A DNA stretch of 64,000 nt. Origin: an uncultured Bacteroidales bacterium (GTDB lineage: Bacteria; Bacteroidota; Bacteroidia; Bacteroidales; P3). The stretch lies in assembly GCA_900318175.1 (NCBI GenBank), contig ONJQ01000014.1:1-64000 (forward strand), written 5' to 3'. Positions 44,786 to 53,900 of the stretch are shown here, piece after piece; position 1 is the stretch's first letter; the number at the start of each line of letters is the position of its first letter. The position numbers and the translations under genes were made by a program. The notes under the pieces were generated by a model that worked only from the letters and a program-made list of their open reading frames with translations, searched no databases and had not been told where the DNA came from.

Positions 44786-45847
44786 TTAATCACCCATTTT
44801 AAACACGATTGATTTAATATCGTAGATAGCACTTTCTGCTCCTGTAATTAAACTGACCGAAGCACTCGGAGTGCCAGTCCATACCAACGTATGATTACCC
44901 GAATTCCATGACCACCCTGCCGGCGGGGTGAAGTCAGTATGATCACAATTGATTACAATACTGGCAATAGAACCAACTATAGACGTGAAGGTGATTCCGC
45001 TTCTTTCTACACTCATATTAATTATACCATTATCTGCTCCATAACTGCATCCACTTATACTAATGCCGCCATGGCCGTAGTCTTCATCACTGTCCCATGT
45101 GACAGAGACAAGTTTAGTCTGCACCTCGATAGCGTAGTACTGGTCGGCTTCGAAGGTGACATCGGACTTGGTAAAAGAGTAGAAATTGGTACCGACAGTG
45201 GCGGAGATGGTGATGTCTTGTCCACTGAAGCCGGGGAGGGCTAAGTATATTTCCCTTGTAGCCGATGTGGGAGTGACGGTATAGCTGTCGTCGCCTACAG
45301 AGACCAGAATCTGAGAGGCACTGAGCATTTCTGTGCCTTCACTGTTTCCCATGGTGAACTTGGCAATGGCTTGCTGGTTTTCAAAATCTGCATCGCCCGA
45401 GGTGGAAATCTTGCCATTGGCTACTGAAGCCACTGTGACGGTTGCCAGAGCGTAGTCACAATTGGCTGCAATGTACTCCAATGTACCGTCCTGCCCGCTG
45501 TAGTCGGGGTTGAGGTATTTCAGTATCAAAATGTCGCCTACGGCGATTTCACCAGAGAGGGTGCCAGCGAACACGATGCTGGAGCCATCGCTTTGAGCTA
45601 CCAAGTTGCCTTCGAGGTCGGTAAGGCGGGTTTCATTGTATACCTTCACGCTATCTCCCTGAACCCACGAGGCGGTAAGCGTCGTGTCGTCGACCGAGAG
45701 GGCTTTGGTTGCGTTGTATCCCCTTGCAGCGTTGACGGTCATGGTAAAGGTGCCGGTGACTGGTAGACTTTCCTTGTTACAGGAGACTAAAGCCATATCT
45801 GCAATCAGCACTGCAGCCAGGGTGAGGATGATGTTAGAATGCTTCAT
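44786..45847 (-). CDS. Fimbrillin-like lipoprotein
   Basis: A 353-residue lipoprotein (lipobox LVSC, Cys23 from the Met at 45847). The mature part starts 'TFTMTVNAARGYNATKAL' and continues 'TLTASWVQGDSVKVYN', the opening of Bacteroidota fimbrillin-family and related surface beta-sandwich proteins. Two beta-sandwich domains plus a C-terminal Ser/Ile-rich part are likely. No Mfa/Fim assembly genes are near. I start at 45847, where the lipoprotein signal begins; five extra codons upstream add nothing. A 48-codon ORF ends 15 bases upstream and may share its mRNA. Confidence 0.7.
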   Translation of the reverse strand: MKHSNIILTLAAVLIADMALVSCNKESLPVTGTFTMTVNAARGYNATKALSVDDTTLTASWVQGDSVKVYNETRLTDLEGNLVAQSDGSSIVFAGTLSGEIAVGDILILKYLNPDYSGQDGTLEYIAANCDYALATVTVASVANGKISTSGDADFENQQAIAKFTMGNSEGTEMLSASQILVSVGDDSYTVTPTSATREIYLALPGFSGQDITISATVGTNFYSFTKSDVTFEADQYYAIEVQTKLVSVTWDSDEDYGHGGISISGCSYGADNGIINMSVERSGITFTSIVGSIASIVINCDHTDFTPPAGWSWNSGNHTLVWTGTPSASVSLITGAESAIYDIKSIVFKMGD

Positions 45848-45862
45848 TATACTGACCTCCAT

Positions 45863-46009
45863 TTAACTCCATACTTGTTTGCACTCCGCATTGTTATTGT
45901 AACGATTGCGCACAGCAGTAACGCTGCTGGAAGCGTAGCTTCGTTCTGCTTTGACTACCATCACAAACATGTCTTGAATATCGTACTTTTTAATTATTTG
46001 ATTTTCCAT
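45863..46009 (-). CDS. Candidate 48-residue small ORF upstream of fimbrillin-like gene
   Basis: An ATG-started 48-codon frame, MENQIIKKYDIQDMFVMVVK at its start, then a Ser/Arg/Asn-rich half with one Cys (43). It ends 15 bases before the lipoprotein start on the same strand and lies about 170 bases downstream of a promoter box. No known family and no signal peptide. The tight spacing suggests a translated leader or a small partner protein. Evidence is positional only. Confidence 0.45.
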   Translation of the reverse strand: MENQIIKKYDIQDMFVMVVKAERSYASSSVTAVRNRYNNNAECKQVWS

Positions 46010-46182
46010 TGATAAATATTAAACTACTCCCCATCATTGCTACAGTTTCGCAGCAGTGCTCTAATAGAAAGGAAAAGGGGGGTTCTCCGATGTAAAAGAT
46101 TATCGACCATCTTGCATTGATAATTAGCAATCAGTGTGTTATATTAGTGTTCTTGATGTCATTCTGAATGTGGATTGCAATA

Positions 46183-46190
46183 CAAAAATA
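46183..46190 (-). promoter_or_regulatory. Putative Bacteroidota promoter box, leftward
   Basis: TATTTTTG on the leftward strand with CTTG 18 bases upstream. It would give the 48-codon ORF and the fimbrillin-like gene a long leader. The remaining gap on both sides (46010-46182, 46191-46487) shows no other gene; a 79-codon leftward frame at 46131-46370 spans the promoter and looks spurious. Confidence 0.5.
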
Positions 46191-46487
46191 CACTTTTTCC
46201 AAGAAATACAAGAAAAATCTCATAATGGAACATCTATTAATTGCTCCGCAGAGGCAAACTCTCAATAACCCCACACTTAGTGTTTGGATTACCAGCAACC
46301 GGGAAGCAGCGTCCCGGTATGACGCACTCTCAAAAGAGATTATATAGAACCTGCCATAATATAGTAACAAAGTAACAATAGTCTACAAAAAAGGATACTA
46401 GTCGTTTTTCTACCTCTTGTGCATATTTACCACAAACCTATATCGCGCACGACTCTTTATTAAATATCGTTAAAACAACACATTACT

Positions 46488-46518
46488 TTTGCTATGATAG
46501 AACTAATTCGTATCTTTG
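46488..46518 (+). promoter_or_regulatory. Bacteroidota promoter of ferritin-like/stress genes
   Basis: TTTG at 46488-46491, exactly 19 bases, then TATCTTTG at 46511-46518. It is one of the best promoter matches in the window, 45 bases before the ferritin-like gene. Confidence 0.85.
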
Positions 46519-46563
46519 CATCGTGAACGATATAAATTAATAATAACTTAAAACATTTACAAC

Positions 46564-47019
46564 ATGGATTTTAAAGCAACATTACAGATCTCACAGATGA
46601 TTGTGAACGAACTCACGGAAGGTGCTTTTGTGCACAAAATGCAGGGTCTCCTCTTCAAATCACAGGGATTTGAAAAACTCGGTCAGAAGTATCTGGACCA
46701 TTACGCTGAGGAGATGGATTGGGTGGAGAAGTACACCAACCGCATGCTGGACCTCGGCTGCGTGCCGCAGGTGAAGCTGAACAAGGAGTGCCAGCTGATT
46801 GAGGATGCCAAGGCCTACATCGAAGAGGACCTCCGCATCCAGCGCGAGGGCGTTGAGTCGCTCTACAAGATTATGCCCACGCTGAGCTGCGACCCCACCA
46901 CCTACGACATCACGAAAGCATACCTTGCCGATGAGGAGGAGGACCTCTACAGGAGCGAGGAGCAGCTTGACATGATTGAGAAAATCGGTCTCCAGAACTG
47001 GCTCGTGAAGCAGATGTAA
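46564..47019 (+). CDS. Ferritin-like (bacterioferritin-type) protein
   Basis: A 151-residue four-helix-bundle protein with the Glu/His pattern of ferritin-like di-iron proteins: '[16 protein letters not shown]' in helix A, '[18 protein letters not shown]' in helix B, '[14 protein letters not shown]' in helix C and '[21 protein letters not shown]' spread over helix D. It is similar to the C-terminal half of bacterioferritins. It probably stores iron or removes peroxide. A strong promoter precedes it, and glutathione peroxidase and an OhrR-type regulator follow, giving an oxidative-stress context. Confidence 0.82.
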   Translation: MDFKATLQISQMIVNELTEGAFVHKMQGLLFKSQGFEKLGQKYLDHYAEEMDWVEKYTNRMLDLGCVPQVKLNKECQLIEDAKAYIEEDLRIQREGVESLYKIMPTLSCDPTTYDITKAYLADEEEDLYRSEEQLDMIEKIGLQNWLVKQM

Positions 47020-47050
47020 CAAAGAAAAAAGAAAAGTTCATAAAACAACA

Positions 47051-47100
47051 AGCATCGCTACCTGGGGGGGTCACCACCCTGAAGCCCCCACAGCAATGCT
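47051..47100. other. Stable stem between ferritin-like gene and gpx
   Basis: AGCATCGCT...TGGGGGG pairs with CCCCCA...AGCAATGCT with one mismatch and a short interruption. No U-run follows on the rightward strand (A-tract instead), so it may be an mRNA stability or attenuation element and not a terminator. It fills most of the 101-base gap. Confidence 0.45.
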
Positions 47101-47120
47101 CAAAAAAAGACTTAGAAAAC

Positions 47121-47663
47121 ATGTCGACGATTTACGATTACAAAGCAATCGCCAGCAATGGCCAAGAGATAGACTTCGCCCAGTTTAAGGGCAAGGTGCT
47201 CCTCATCATCAACACCGCCAGCAAATGTGGTTTCACTCCCCAGTTCGACGGTCTTGAGAAACTCAACGAGAAATACCGCGACAAAGGTCTCGTAGTCATC
47301 GGGTTCCCATGCAACCAGTTTGCCAACCAGGACCCTGGCAGTAACAGTGAAATCACCGAGTTCTGCCGCATCAATTACGGTGTCACCTTCCAAATCATGC
47401 AGAAGATAGACGTCAACGGCAAAGAGGAGCACCCCATCTTTACCTACCTCAAGGAGCAGGCTCCCACCGAAGAGCTCAAAGGCCTCAAGGCCAAAGCTAC
47501 GGCAGCCATGTACACCAGGCTGAGCAAGTCTGTCGAAAAGGACAGCGACATCAAGTGGAACTTCACCAAATTCCTCATTTCGCGCGACGGCACCAAGGTG
47601 GAGCGATTCGCCCCCACCACCGAGCCCGAAGCCATCGAGAAGGCCATCGAAGCAATGCTCTGA
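47121..47663 (+). CDS. Glutathione peroxidase family protein (thiol peroxidase)
   Basis: A 180-residue Gpx-fold peroxidase that reduces hydrogen peroxide and organic hydroperoxides. The peroxidatic residue is a Cys (Cys36 in [10 protein letters not shown]), not selenocysteine. The Gln and Trp of the active site are in 'GFPCNQF' and 'IKWNFTKF'. The second Cys in GFPCNQF fits thioredoxin-dependent recycling, as usual in bacteria. The MarR regulator gene starts three bases after its stop. Confidence 0.95.
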   Translation: MSTIYDYKAIASNGQEIDFAQFKGKVLLIINTASKCGFTPQFDGLEKLNEKYRDKGLVVIGFPCNQFANQDPGSNSEITEFCRINYGVTFQIMQKIDVNGKEEHPIFTYLKEQAPTEELKGLKAKATAAMYTRLSKSVEKDSDIKWNFTKFLISRDGTKVERFAPTTEPEAIEKAIEAML

Positions 47664-47666
47664 GCA

Positions 47667-48104
47667 ATGTACGACCAACTGAAACTGGAAAAGCAACTTT
47701 GCTTCCGACTCTACACCGTCTCGCGTCTTGTCACCCAGGCCTACCGCCCATACTTCGAGCCACTCGGTATCACATATCCGCAGTACCTGGTGCTCCTAAT
47801 ATTGTGGGAGCGGGACAACCTGCCCGTGAGCGACATTGCCTCGCGCCTGATGCTGGACACCAACACCGTCACACCGCTGTTGCAGCGCATGGAACGCGAA
47901 GGCCTCGTCGCCCGCACACGCGGCACGGTTGACAGCCGCCAACGCATTGTCAGCCTTACCCCCCGCGGTCGGGCCATGCAGGAAAAAGCCAAAGACATCC
48001 CCACCTGTCTCTCACGCAAATGGGAAGGCAATAACCCTTCGATTGAGGAAATTGTCGCCATGACAAAGACGCTCGACTCCATGATTGAAACCCTGAAACA
48101 ATGA
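47667..48104 (+). CDS. OhrR-type MarR family regulator
   Basis: A 145-residue winged helix-turn-helix protein. The N-terminal 'KQLCFRLYTVSRL' places Cys12 exactly where OhrR proteins have the peroxide-sensing Cys, and 'YPQYLVLLILWE' follows as in that group. The DNA-binding part reads 'LPVSDIASRLMLDTNTVTPL' and 'REGLVARTRG', with the wing 'DSRQRIVSLT'. It likely represses the peroxidase genes until organic hydroperoxide oxidises Cys12; the operator could not be identified. It lies three bases after gpx and 19 before a radical SAM gene. Confidence 0.88.
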   Translation: MYDQLKLEKQLCFRLYTVSRLVTQAYRPYFEPLGITYPQYLVLLILWERDNLPVSDIASRLMLDTNTVTPLLQRMEREGLVARTRGTVDSRQRIVSLTPRGRAMQEKAKDIPTCLSRKWEGNNPSIEEIVAMTKTLDSMIETLKQ

Positions 48105-48123
48105 CAACAAACCACCGCTGACA

Positions 48124-49230
48124 ATGAACAACCTTAATGAATACATGGCCGAGCGCATCCGCTATATCATGGGCAAAATCTATCTCAACGTGCTCAGCAA
48201 TCCCCGCGAGGCGGCATTCATCATGCGCATGCAGCAGCGGTTCGCCCAGTCCGAGCGTCGGCGCTCCTCTCTCCTGGCCGACGAGAATGTCGAAGTGCCG
48301 CCGTTCCTTATTGCAAGCATTGCCACCACCTGCAACCTGCACTGCAAGGGCTGCTACGCACGCCAAAACGGCATAGCTGCCGACCCTGACACTCCCGCCA
48401 AACAAACCCTCACACCCCAGCAGTGGCGCACCATCTTCGAGGAGGCTGCCGACCTCGGCATCAACTTCGCCCTCCTTGCCGGTGGTGAGCCTCTCACCCG
48501 GCGCGACCTGCTTGACCAAATTGCCGAGGTGAAGAACATGATTTTCCCCGTCTTCACCAACGGCACCATGATAGGTCCTTCTTATATTGACTTCTTCAAG
48601 GAGCACCTCAACATCGTGCCCGTCATCAGTCTTGAAGGCGATGCTGCCGCTACCGACAGCCGCCGTGGCCGCGGGGTTTACGAACGCGCACTGCAATCCA
48701 TGGAATATCTCAAGGATGCACATCTCTTCTACGGTGTCAGCATCACCGTCACCACGGAGAACTACCAAGCCGTCACCTCCGAGCAGTATATCAACTACCT
48801 TCACGACTTGGGCTGCAAATTAATTTTCTATGTGGAATATGTACCCATCGACCAGAAAACCGAGCACCTCGCTTTCCGCGATGAGCATGTGGCCCACATG
48901 GAGCAGATTCTTGATGCCCGCCGTGAGACCTCGGCACGGGACATCGTCCTCTTCTCCTTCCCCGGCGACGAGAAGGCCCTGGGCGGCTGCTTGGCTGCCG
49001 GCCGTGGTTTCTTCCACATCGGCCCCGACGGCGCTGCCGAGCCCTGCCCGTTCTCGCCCTATTCCGACAGCAACGTTACGCAAATCGGCCTCCGCGCCGC
49101 CCTCTCCTCTCCCCTATTCCGCCGCATACGGGACACCCGCGCACTCGGCTGGGAACACACAGGCGGATGCACACTCTTTGAACATAAAGACGAAGTAGAA
49201 GCCATGCTGAACAGCACGGCACAGAACTGA
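48124..49230 (+). CDS. Radical SAM protein
   Basis: A 368-residue radical SAM enzyme. The cluster-binding Cys are 70, 74 and 77 (TTCNLHCKGCYA), the SAM loop is 'LLAGGEPLTR', and Cys residues near the C-terminus ('LGGCLAAGRG', 'AEPCPFSPY', 'TGGCTLFEH') suggest a SPASM-like auxiliary cluster. The reaction cannot be deduced. Genes of this group often act on peptides or cofactors; no precursor peptide is seen in the neighbourhood. Being joined to an OhrR regulator and gpx is unusual. Confidence 0.82.
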   Translation: MNNLNEYMAERIRYIMGKIYLNVLSNPREAAFIMRMQQRFAQSERRRSSLLADENVEVPPFLIASIATTCNLHCKGCYARQNGIAADPDTPAKQTLTPQQWRTIFEEAADLGINFALLAGGEPLTRRDLLDQIAEVKNMIFPVFTNGTMIGPSYIDFFKEHLNIVPVISLEGDAAATDSRRGRGVYERALQSMEYLKDAHLFYGVSITVTTENYQAVTSEQYINYLHDLGCKLIFYVEYVPIDQKTEHLAFRDEHVAHMEQILDARRETSARDIVLFSFPGDEKALGGCLAAGRGFFHIGPDGAAEPCPFSPYSDSNVTQIGLRAALSSPLFRRIRDTRALGWEHTGGCTLFEHKDEVEAMLNSTAQN

Positions 49231-49282
49231 CAAAAGGGCGGCACGGCTACAGCCGCCGCCACCCTGTCAACTCACTTTACGC

Positions 49283-49314
49283 AAGCCGGCTTTCCTGTTA
49301 AAGCCGGCTTTCTA
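49283..49314. terminator. Hairpin between convergent radical SAM and sodB genes
   Basis: Perfect 11-base stem AAGCCGGCTTT / AAAGCCGGCTT with a six-base loop. It sits between convergent genes, with its right arm inside the last codons of sodB. The T-tract after the stem is short. Bidirectional termination is likely. Confidence 0.65.
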
Positions 49315-49891
49315 CTACCTGCCAATCCACTATCTGCCACAAGGCGCTCAGATAGTCGGCACGGCGGTTCTGGTAGTCAAGATAGTAGGCATGCTCCCAC
49401 ACGTCGAAGGTCAGCAATGGGACCAAACCATTCACCAAGGGATTATTGGCGTTGGCTTCCTGCGTAATCACCAAATGCCCATCGGCATTGGCGGACAGCC
49501 ACACCCAGCCCGAACCGAAAAGGGTTGCACCCTTCTGTTCAAACTCCTTCTTGAAGTTCTCTACCGACAGGAAGTCACGCTCTATCATCTCCTTTATCTT
49601 TCCTTGCGGCTCGTGATTATTGTGTCCGAACTGCTCAAAGTACATCACATGGTTCAGCACTTGGCCAGCGTTGTTAAACAGGGCACCCGTCGACTTCTTG
49701 ATTACCTCACTAATCGACAGATTCTCCAAGCCGCTGCCCGGCAGCAACTTGTTCAGATTGTCCACATATGCTTTCAGATGTTTGCCATGGTGATAGCTCA
49801 ACGTCATGGCACTGATGACGCCAATGTGCTCCATGTCAGCAGGGAGCTGCATCATCTCAAAAACTCCGTTTACAGGAAGTATGTCTCTCAT
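49298..49891 (-). CDS. sodB: Superoxide dismutase (Fe/Mn)
   Basis: A 197-residue iron/manganese superoxide dismutase. The four metal ligands are His34 (YHHGKH), His81 (NHVMYF), Asp163 and His167 (FDVWEHAYY). The C-terminal 'YLDYQNRRADYL' is typical. The second-ligand motif is NHVMYFEQF where many relatives have NHTFYW; in Bacteroides the enzyme is often cambialistic, so the metal is not assigned. It is convergent with the gpx-ohrR operon. No signal peptide: cytoplasmic. Confidence 0.95.
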   Translation of the reverse strand: MRDILPVNGVFEMMQLPADMEHIGVISAMTLSYHHGKHLKAYVDNLNKLLPGSGLENLSISEVIKKSTGALFNNAGQVLNHVMYFEQFGHNNHEPQGKIKEMIERDFLSVENFKKEFEQKGATLFGSGWVWLSANADGHLVITQEANANNPLVNGLVPLLTFDVWEHAYYLDYQNRRADYLSALWQIVDWQVVESRL

Positions 49892-50046
49892 TGTTAAAGG
49901 GTTTTTAGTTATTATTATACACCCAATAACGATATTCGGGTGAAATTATTGTGCCATCTGTCAACAACTAACAACAATGGCCCAATCTCGTCACCCTAAA
50001 CACGAGGCTTGGAGACGTCAAAACTGTCCATTACAGGAAAAAAGAG

Positions 50047-50054
50047 TACCTTTG
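50047..50054 (+). promoter_or_regulatory. Bacteroidota -7 box setting start of TIGR02757 gene
   Basis: TACCTTTG, followed by GCA. The transcript would begin near 50060, so the Met at 50091 is a better start than upstream Met codons at 49977 or 50064. Confidence 0.65.
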
Positions 50055-50090
50055 CAATACAGAATGAAAGCCACAAGCTCACACAAAACA

Positions 50091-50837
50091 ATGATACCCA
50101 AGGCCACACGCCAACTGCTGATGGACTACGCCGACCGCTATGAGACGGCCTCCTTCATCAATGGCGACCCCTCTTGGTTCATGCACAAAGTGCACGGGGC
50201 CGAAAACCAGGAGGCCATGGCCTTCCTTGCCTCCTGCCTCAGCTACGGCAACCGCCAGCAATTCATGCCCAAAATCCAGTGGCTGCTGGACCGCTCCCAG
50301 GGCCATGTCTACCAGTGGATTGCCGGCATGGGGTTTGCAGCCTCCCTCCCCTCAGGGGTCAACCGTTGTTTCTATCGGCTCTACACTGTGGACATGATGC
50401 ACCAATTCCTGCTGACCTACAGCCGTTTGCTGAATCAATACGGGTCGCTGGGCCGCTACGTGTCATACCACGCCTCTACGGGACTTGAGGCCATCAACGC
50501 CATCAGTGACTACTTTGCCCGCTGCGGCATCAGTCTTGTGGTGCCCAAGGACACCCATTCCGCCTGCAAGCGCCTCTGCATGTTCCTCCGCTGGATGGTG
50601 CGCGACGGGTCACCCGTTGACCTTGGCCTGTGGGCAGGGCAGATAGACCGCCGCACCCTCGTCATGCCTTTGGATACCCATGTCCTTGCCCAGTCGCGCC
50701 AACTGGGGCTGCTCAGCTGCTCCTCGGCCTCCATGGCCGCTGCCCTGCGGCTCACCGCAGCCCTTGCACAAGTGTTCCCTGACGACCCCCTCCGCGGCGA
50801 TTTCGCACTTTTCGGCCATTCCGTCAACTGCCCATAA
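50091..50837 (+). CDS. TIGR02757 family protein
   Basis: A 248-residue protein of the TIGR02757 (DUF2400) family. Typical segments: 'NGDPSWFMHKV', 'EAMAFLASCLSYGNRQQFMPKI', 'CKRLCMFLRWMVRDGSPVDLGLW' as split stretches, 'LVMPLDTHVLAQSRQLGL' and 'PDDPLRGDFALFGHSV'. The helical pattern resembles HhH-GPD DNA glycosylases without an obvious catalytic Asp/Lys, so DNA repair is a guess from fold. Start chosen at 50091 because it lies downstream of the promoter box. Confidence 0.85.
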   Translation: MIPKATRQLLMDYADRYETASFINGDPSWFMHKVHGAENQEAMAFLASCLSYGNRQQFMPKIQWLLDRSQGHVYQWIAGMGFAASLPSGVNRCFYRLYTVDMMHQFLLTYSRLLNQYGSLGRYVSYHASTGLEAINAISDYFARCGISLVVPKDTHSACKRLCMFLRWMVRDGSPVDLGLWAGQIDRRTLVMPLDTHVLAQSRQLGLLSCSSASMAAALRLTAALAQVFPDDPLRGDFALFGHSVNCP

Positions 50838-50925
50838 ACCCCCGTAGATTATTGAAAGGACATTTCACTAAGGTTCAAAGGCCAACTCGTCACAAACAGA
50901 ATCTCTACGATAAGCATGAAAAAAC

Positions 50926-50955
50926 AAGGGTTGCAGACATTATTCTGCAACCCTT
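50926..50955 (-). terminator. Rho-independent terminator of 1402-residue T9SS gene
   Basis: Perfect 11-base stem AAGGGTTGCAG / CTGCAACCCTT, eight-base loop, and a T-rich run (TTGTTTTTT) on the leftward strand. It lies 23 bases past the gene's stop codon. Confidence 0.88.
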
Positions 50956-50977
50956 TGTGTTAGTTATCGCAAGGCCC

Positions 50978-53900
50978 TTACTCCACTATCAGCTTACTCA
51001 CTGTCACGTCGTTGCGAGTCACAACCCTGACAAAGTAGGCTCCTTGTGGCACGGTCGTAAGGTCAATCGTCATGGCTCCAGTATCCATCTCCCATGTGTT
51101 GACGGCACGTCCGCTGAGGGTGAAGAGGGTGACCGTAGCGGGGCTCATTACCTCAATGGTCACAGCGCCATGCGCCGGATTGGGGTATACCGCCACTGTG
51201 CTGGCTTCGGTGGTGTGGATGCCCGTAGTGTGGGTGGTGTCAAGCGTGGTGAACTCCAACGGCAGACACCACTCACTCAGCTGGTCTCTCTTCCCAACAG
51301 CCGCCACGCGCACGGTGTAGTGCGTCAGTGGGGCAAGGTCGGTCAAGGTCACCACTTGCATATCGGTCCGTATGGTCGTTAGCGAGAGGCTATCGGACAA
51401 TTCTACAACCCAGTGATGCTCATTGCCACCAGGCTCCCATGCAATAGTGGCCGAATTGCTGTCCACGGCCAAAAGTTGCAAGTCGGTTGGGGCAAGGAGC
51501 GGTGATCCCACTACGTAGACCGTCAGGTCGTCGATGGTCAAGCCACCGTCGCTCAGATTGCGGATGGCTATGTACTGTCCGCTGCCCGTGTAGGAGTCGA
51601 ACTCAACATGGGCCGTGTAGTAAGTATCCACTACGGAAACGATGCTGTCAATAAGCACAAAGGTGGTGGGATCAAGGGGGTCGGACATCACGCCAATGTC
51701 GGCCCGGTAGTTAAAGCTTACATGTGAGCCCCATGCGGTGCGGTAGCCAAACTCCAGTGCCTTGTTCCCCAAATTGTCCACCGCTGGAAGCACCCAGTAG
51801 GTCGGAGTGTTGAAGCCCGATGCTATAACCAAGGCATGTATACCGCTCTGCGCACTTTCAAAGAGGGCATCGTCCTCAACAATGTTGACAAGGTACGGTT
51901 CCACTACCGTCGTGCCGTCGGCCAGCACCTTGTAATACCGCCAGCAAGGCTCCTCAACTTCCCCGGAGGGGTAATCCTCAAAGTCCACCGTGTATGCCAT
52001 GTCGGTGTCGGTCAAGGGAAGGCACATGGTGCGGAACTGGCACGAAACCGCGACAGTCAGTGTGCTGTCGGGGCAGAGAGCACTGACGGAGGCCGTGTAC
52101 TCCGTGGCAGGGGACAGACCGAAGAGCGTCACGGTAATTGTATCTGTTCCGGTAAGGTTGAATGTCTGCGTGGCTCCGCCTCCCTCAAGGGTCACCCTGT
52201 AAGTCTGCCCGGGAAGAGTATCCGTGATGAGCAGGTTGGCCGTGTCGGCACCTATGCGGAAGGCCGCTACAGCTTGCGGCATCGGGCATTGCTGCACAGT
52301 GTGCACCTCAATGTCGTCAATAAACCAGTCGAATCCGATGTCACCCATTGGTATACGCAGGGCAATGCGGGCACCCGAGGGGGCAGTGGCAAAGGAGGTT
52401 GTCTCAGTGCGCGGTACGACATTATAGCTAACCACATAGTCAGCCGCATTGAAGGAGTACAGGGGTCGGAAACTGGCCGAGTCGTCAGACGTCAACATGT
52501 AGCCCACCTGCAAAATATGGTCAGTGGAATTGTAGGGATAGCTGGGAATGCTGTTGAAGCTCATCTCCATGGTGGCCAAATCGCCCTGCAACTCCGGCAG
52601 CACCACCACATTGTTGCGTCTGTAGGAGTCGAGCTCCAACTTGAGGCGGTTGTTGGTCGTGCCATAGACATTGTGGATGGTGCTTGACCCTTCGCCACAG
52701 CGAGCCCAGCAGGGCAATGAGTCGGTCAACTGCACAGCATTGTAGTAGCCTGTTGTGACCACTGCGTCGAAATTCTCACTCCATGGTAGCGACATTGGGA
52801 GACATAAGTCTGTACGGAACTGCACCATTGTGCGAGCCGTGCGACTGCTGTCGGCACAAATGGAGCTGACACCCACGGTGTACAGGCTGTCGTTGACCAG
52901 ACCTGTGAGGGTGCAGACACTGCTGAACACCTCCACACTGTCGCCGCCGACATACACCATATAGTGCGGCACTGCCATCGGCGAGGAGATGTGCAGCGTG
53001 GCTCTGTCGCCTCGGATGTTGCTCACATGGATGCTCGTAGGCTGGGTGCAGGTGTCAACAAAAGCGCTGGTCAATGCCTCCACGGTGATGTTGTCTACAA
53101 AAGTGTGTGCCGTTTCCGACACATTCTGCACAAGAAGAAACCGCAGCGCTATACGCCCCGAGGTGTAGCCGCGGAAAGTGACATTGTAATGCTGCCAAGA
53201 ATTGAAAGCAGAAGGGATGCAGGTGGCCATCGGCACGAAAGATGATGCATCAGCGGTGTCGACAAGGATGCCCACCTCCACACCCGAGGCCGAGTCGCTG
53301 CCATGTGTATAGCGCATCACCTCAAGCCCAAGCAACAGACTGTCCAGCGGCATGCTGAATTCGGGCAACACAATCACCATCTCCGGTCTATGCAAACTGT
53401 AGCCCGTGAGCGAACGGCTCCCTGAACCATAGCCCACAGCGGTAGCGATAGCGGTGCGATTCGCCTCGCTGTTTATTGCCCTCCAGCATTCGGGGATAGA
53501 CAAGCCGCAGTCCTCGAACGACTCGCTCCACGGCAGTAACATCGGTGCGCAAGCGGTGTAGAACGTAGTTGTAAGGGGCAGATAGCCACTGCTATCGGCA
53601 CATACCTTCCTGATGCTGACGGTATAGTCAGTCGTGGGAGCAAGTGCGGTAAGGCGCACTGTGTCACCTGCCGTATGGGTTATTGTCTGCATGATTCCGC
53701 CACCTGTCAGGGTGACGAGAAAAGTGGCTCCAACTGCGTCAGTGTCGTGGATAATAATATCGGCAGTGGTAGCGGAGACGTTGGCCGCCTCTATGCCCTG
53801 CATGGGTGCACAGGTGGGTGTCGAGTTGACCACAATGTCGTCAATCTCAATCCAGCACCTAGACACCGACGGTGCCATGCCGGCACGGATGGCAATATAG

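Noticed and set aside
48124-49230. Radical SAM gene as a RiPP maturase with a hidden precursor peptide
   Set aside because: I looked for a short precursor ORF in the 47.0-49.3 kb neighbourhood and saw none; no peptidase or exporter is adjacent.
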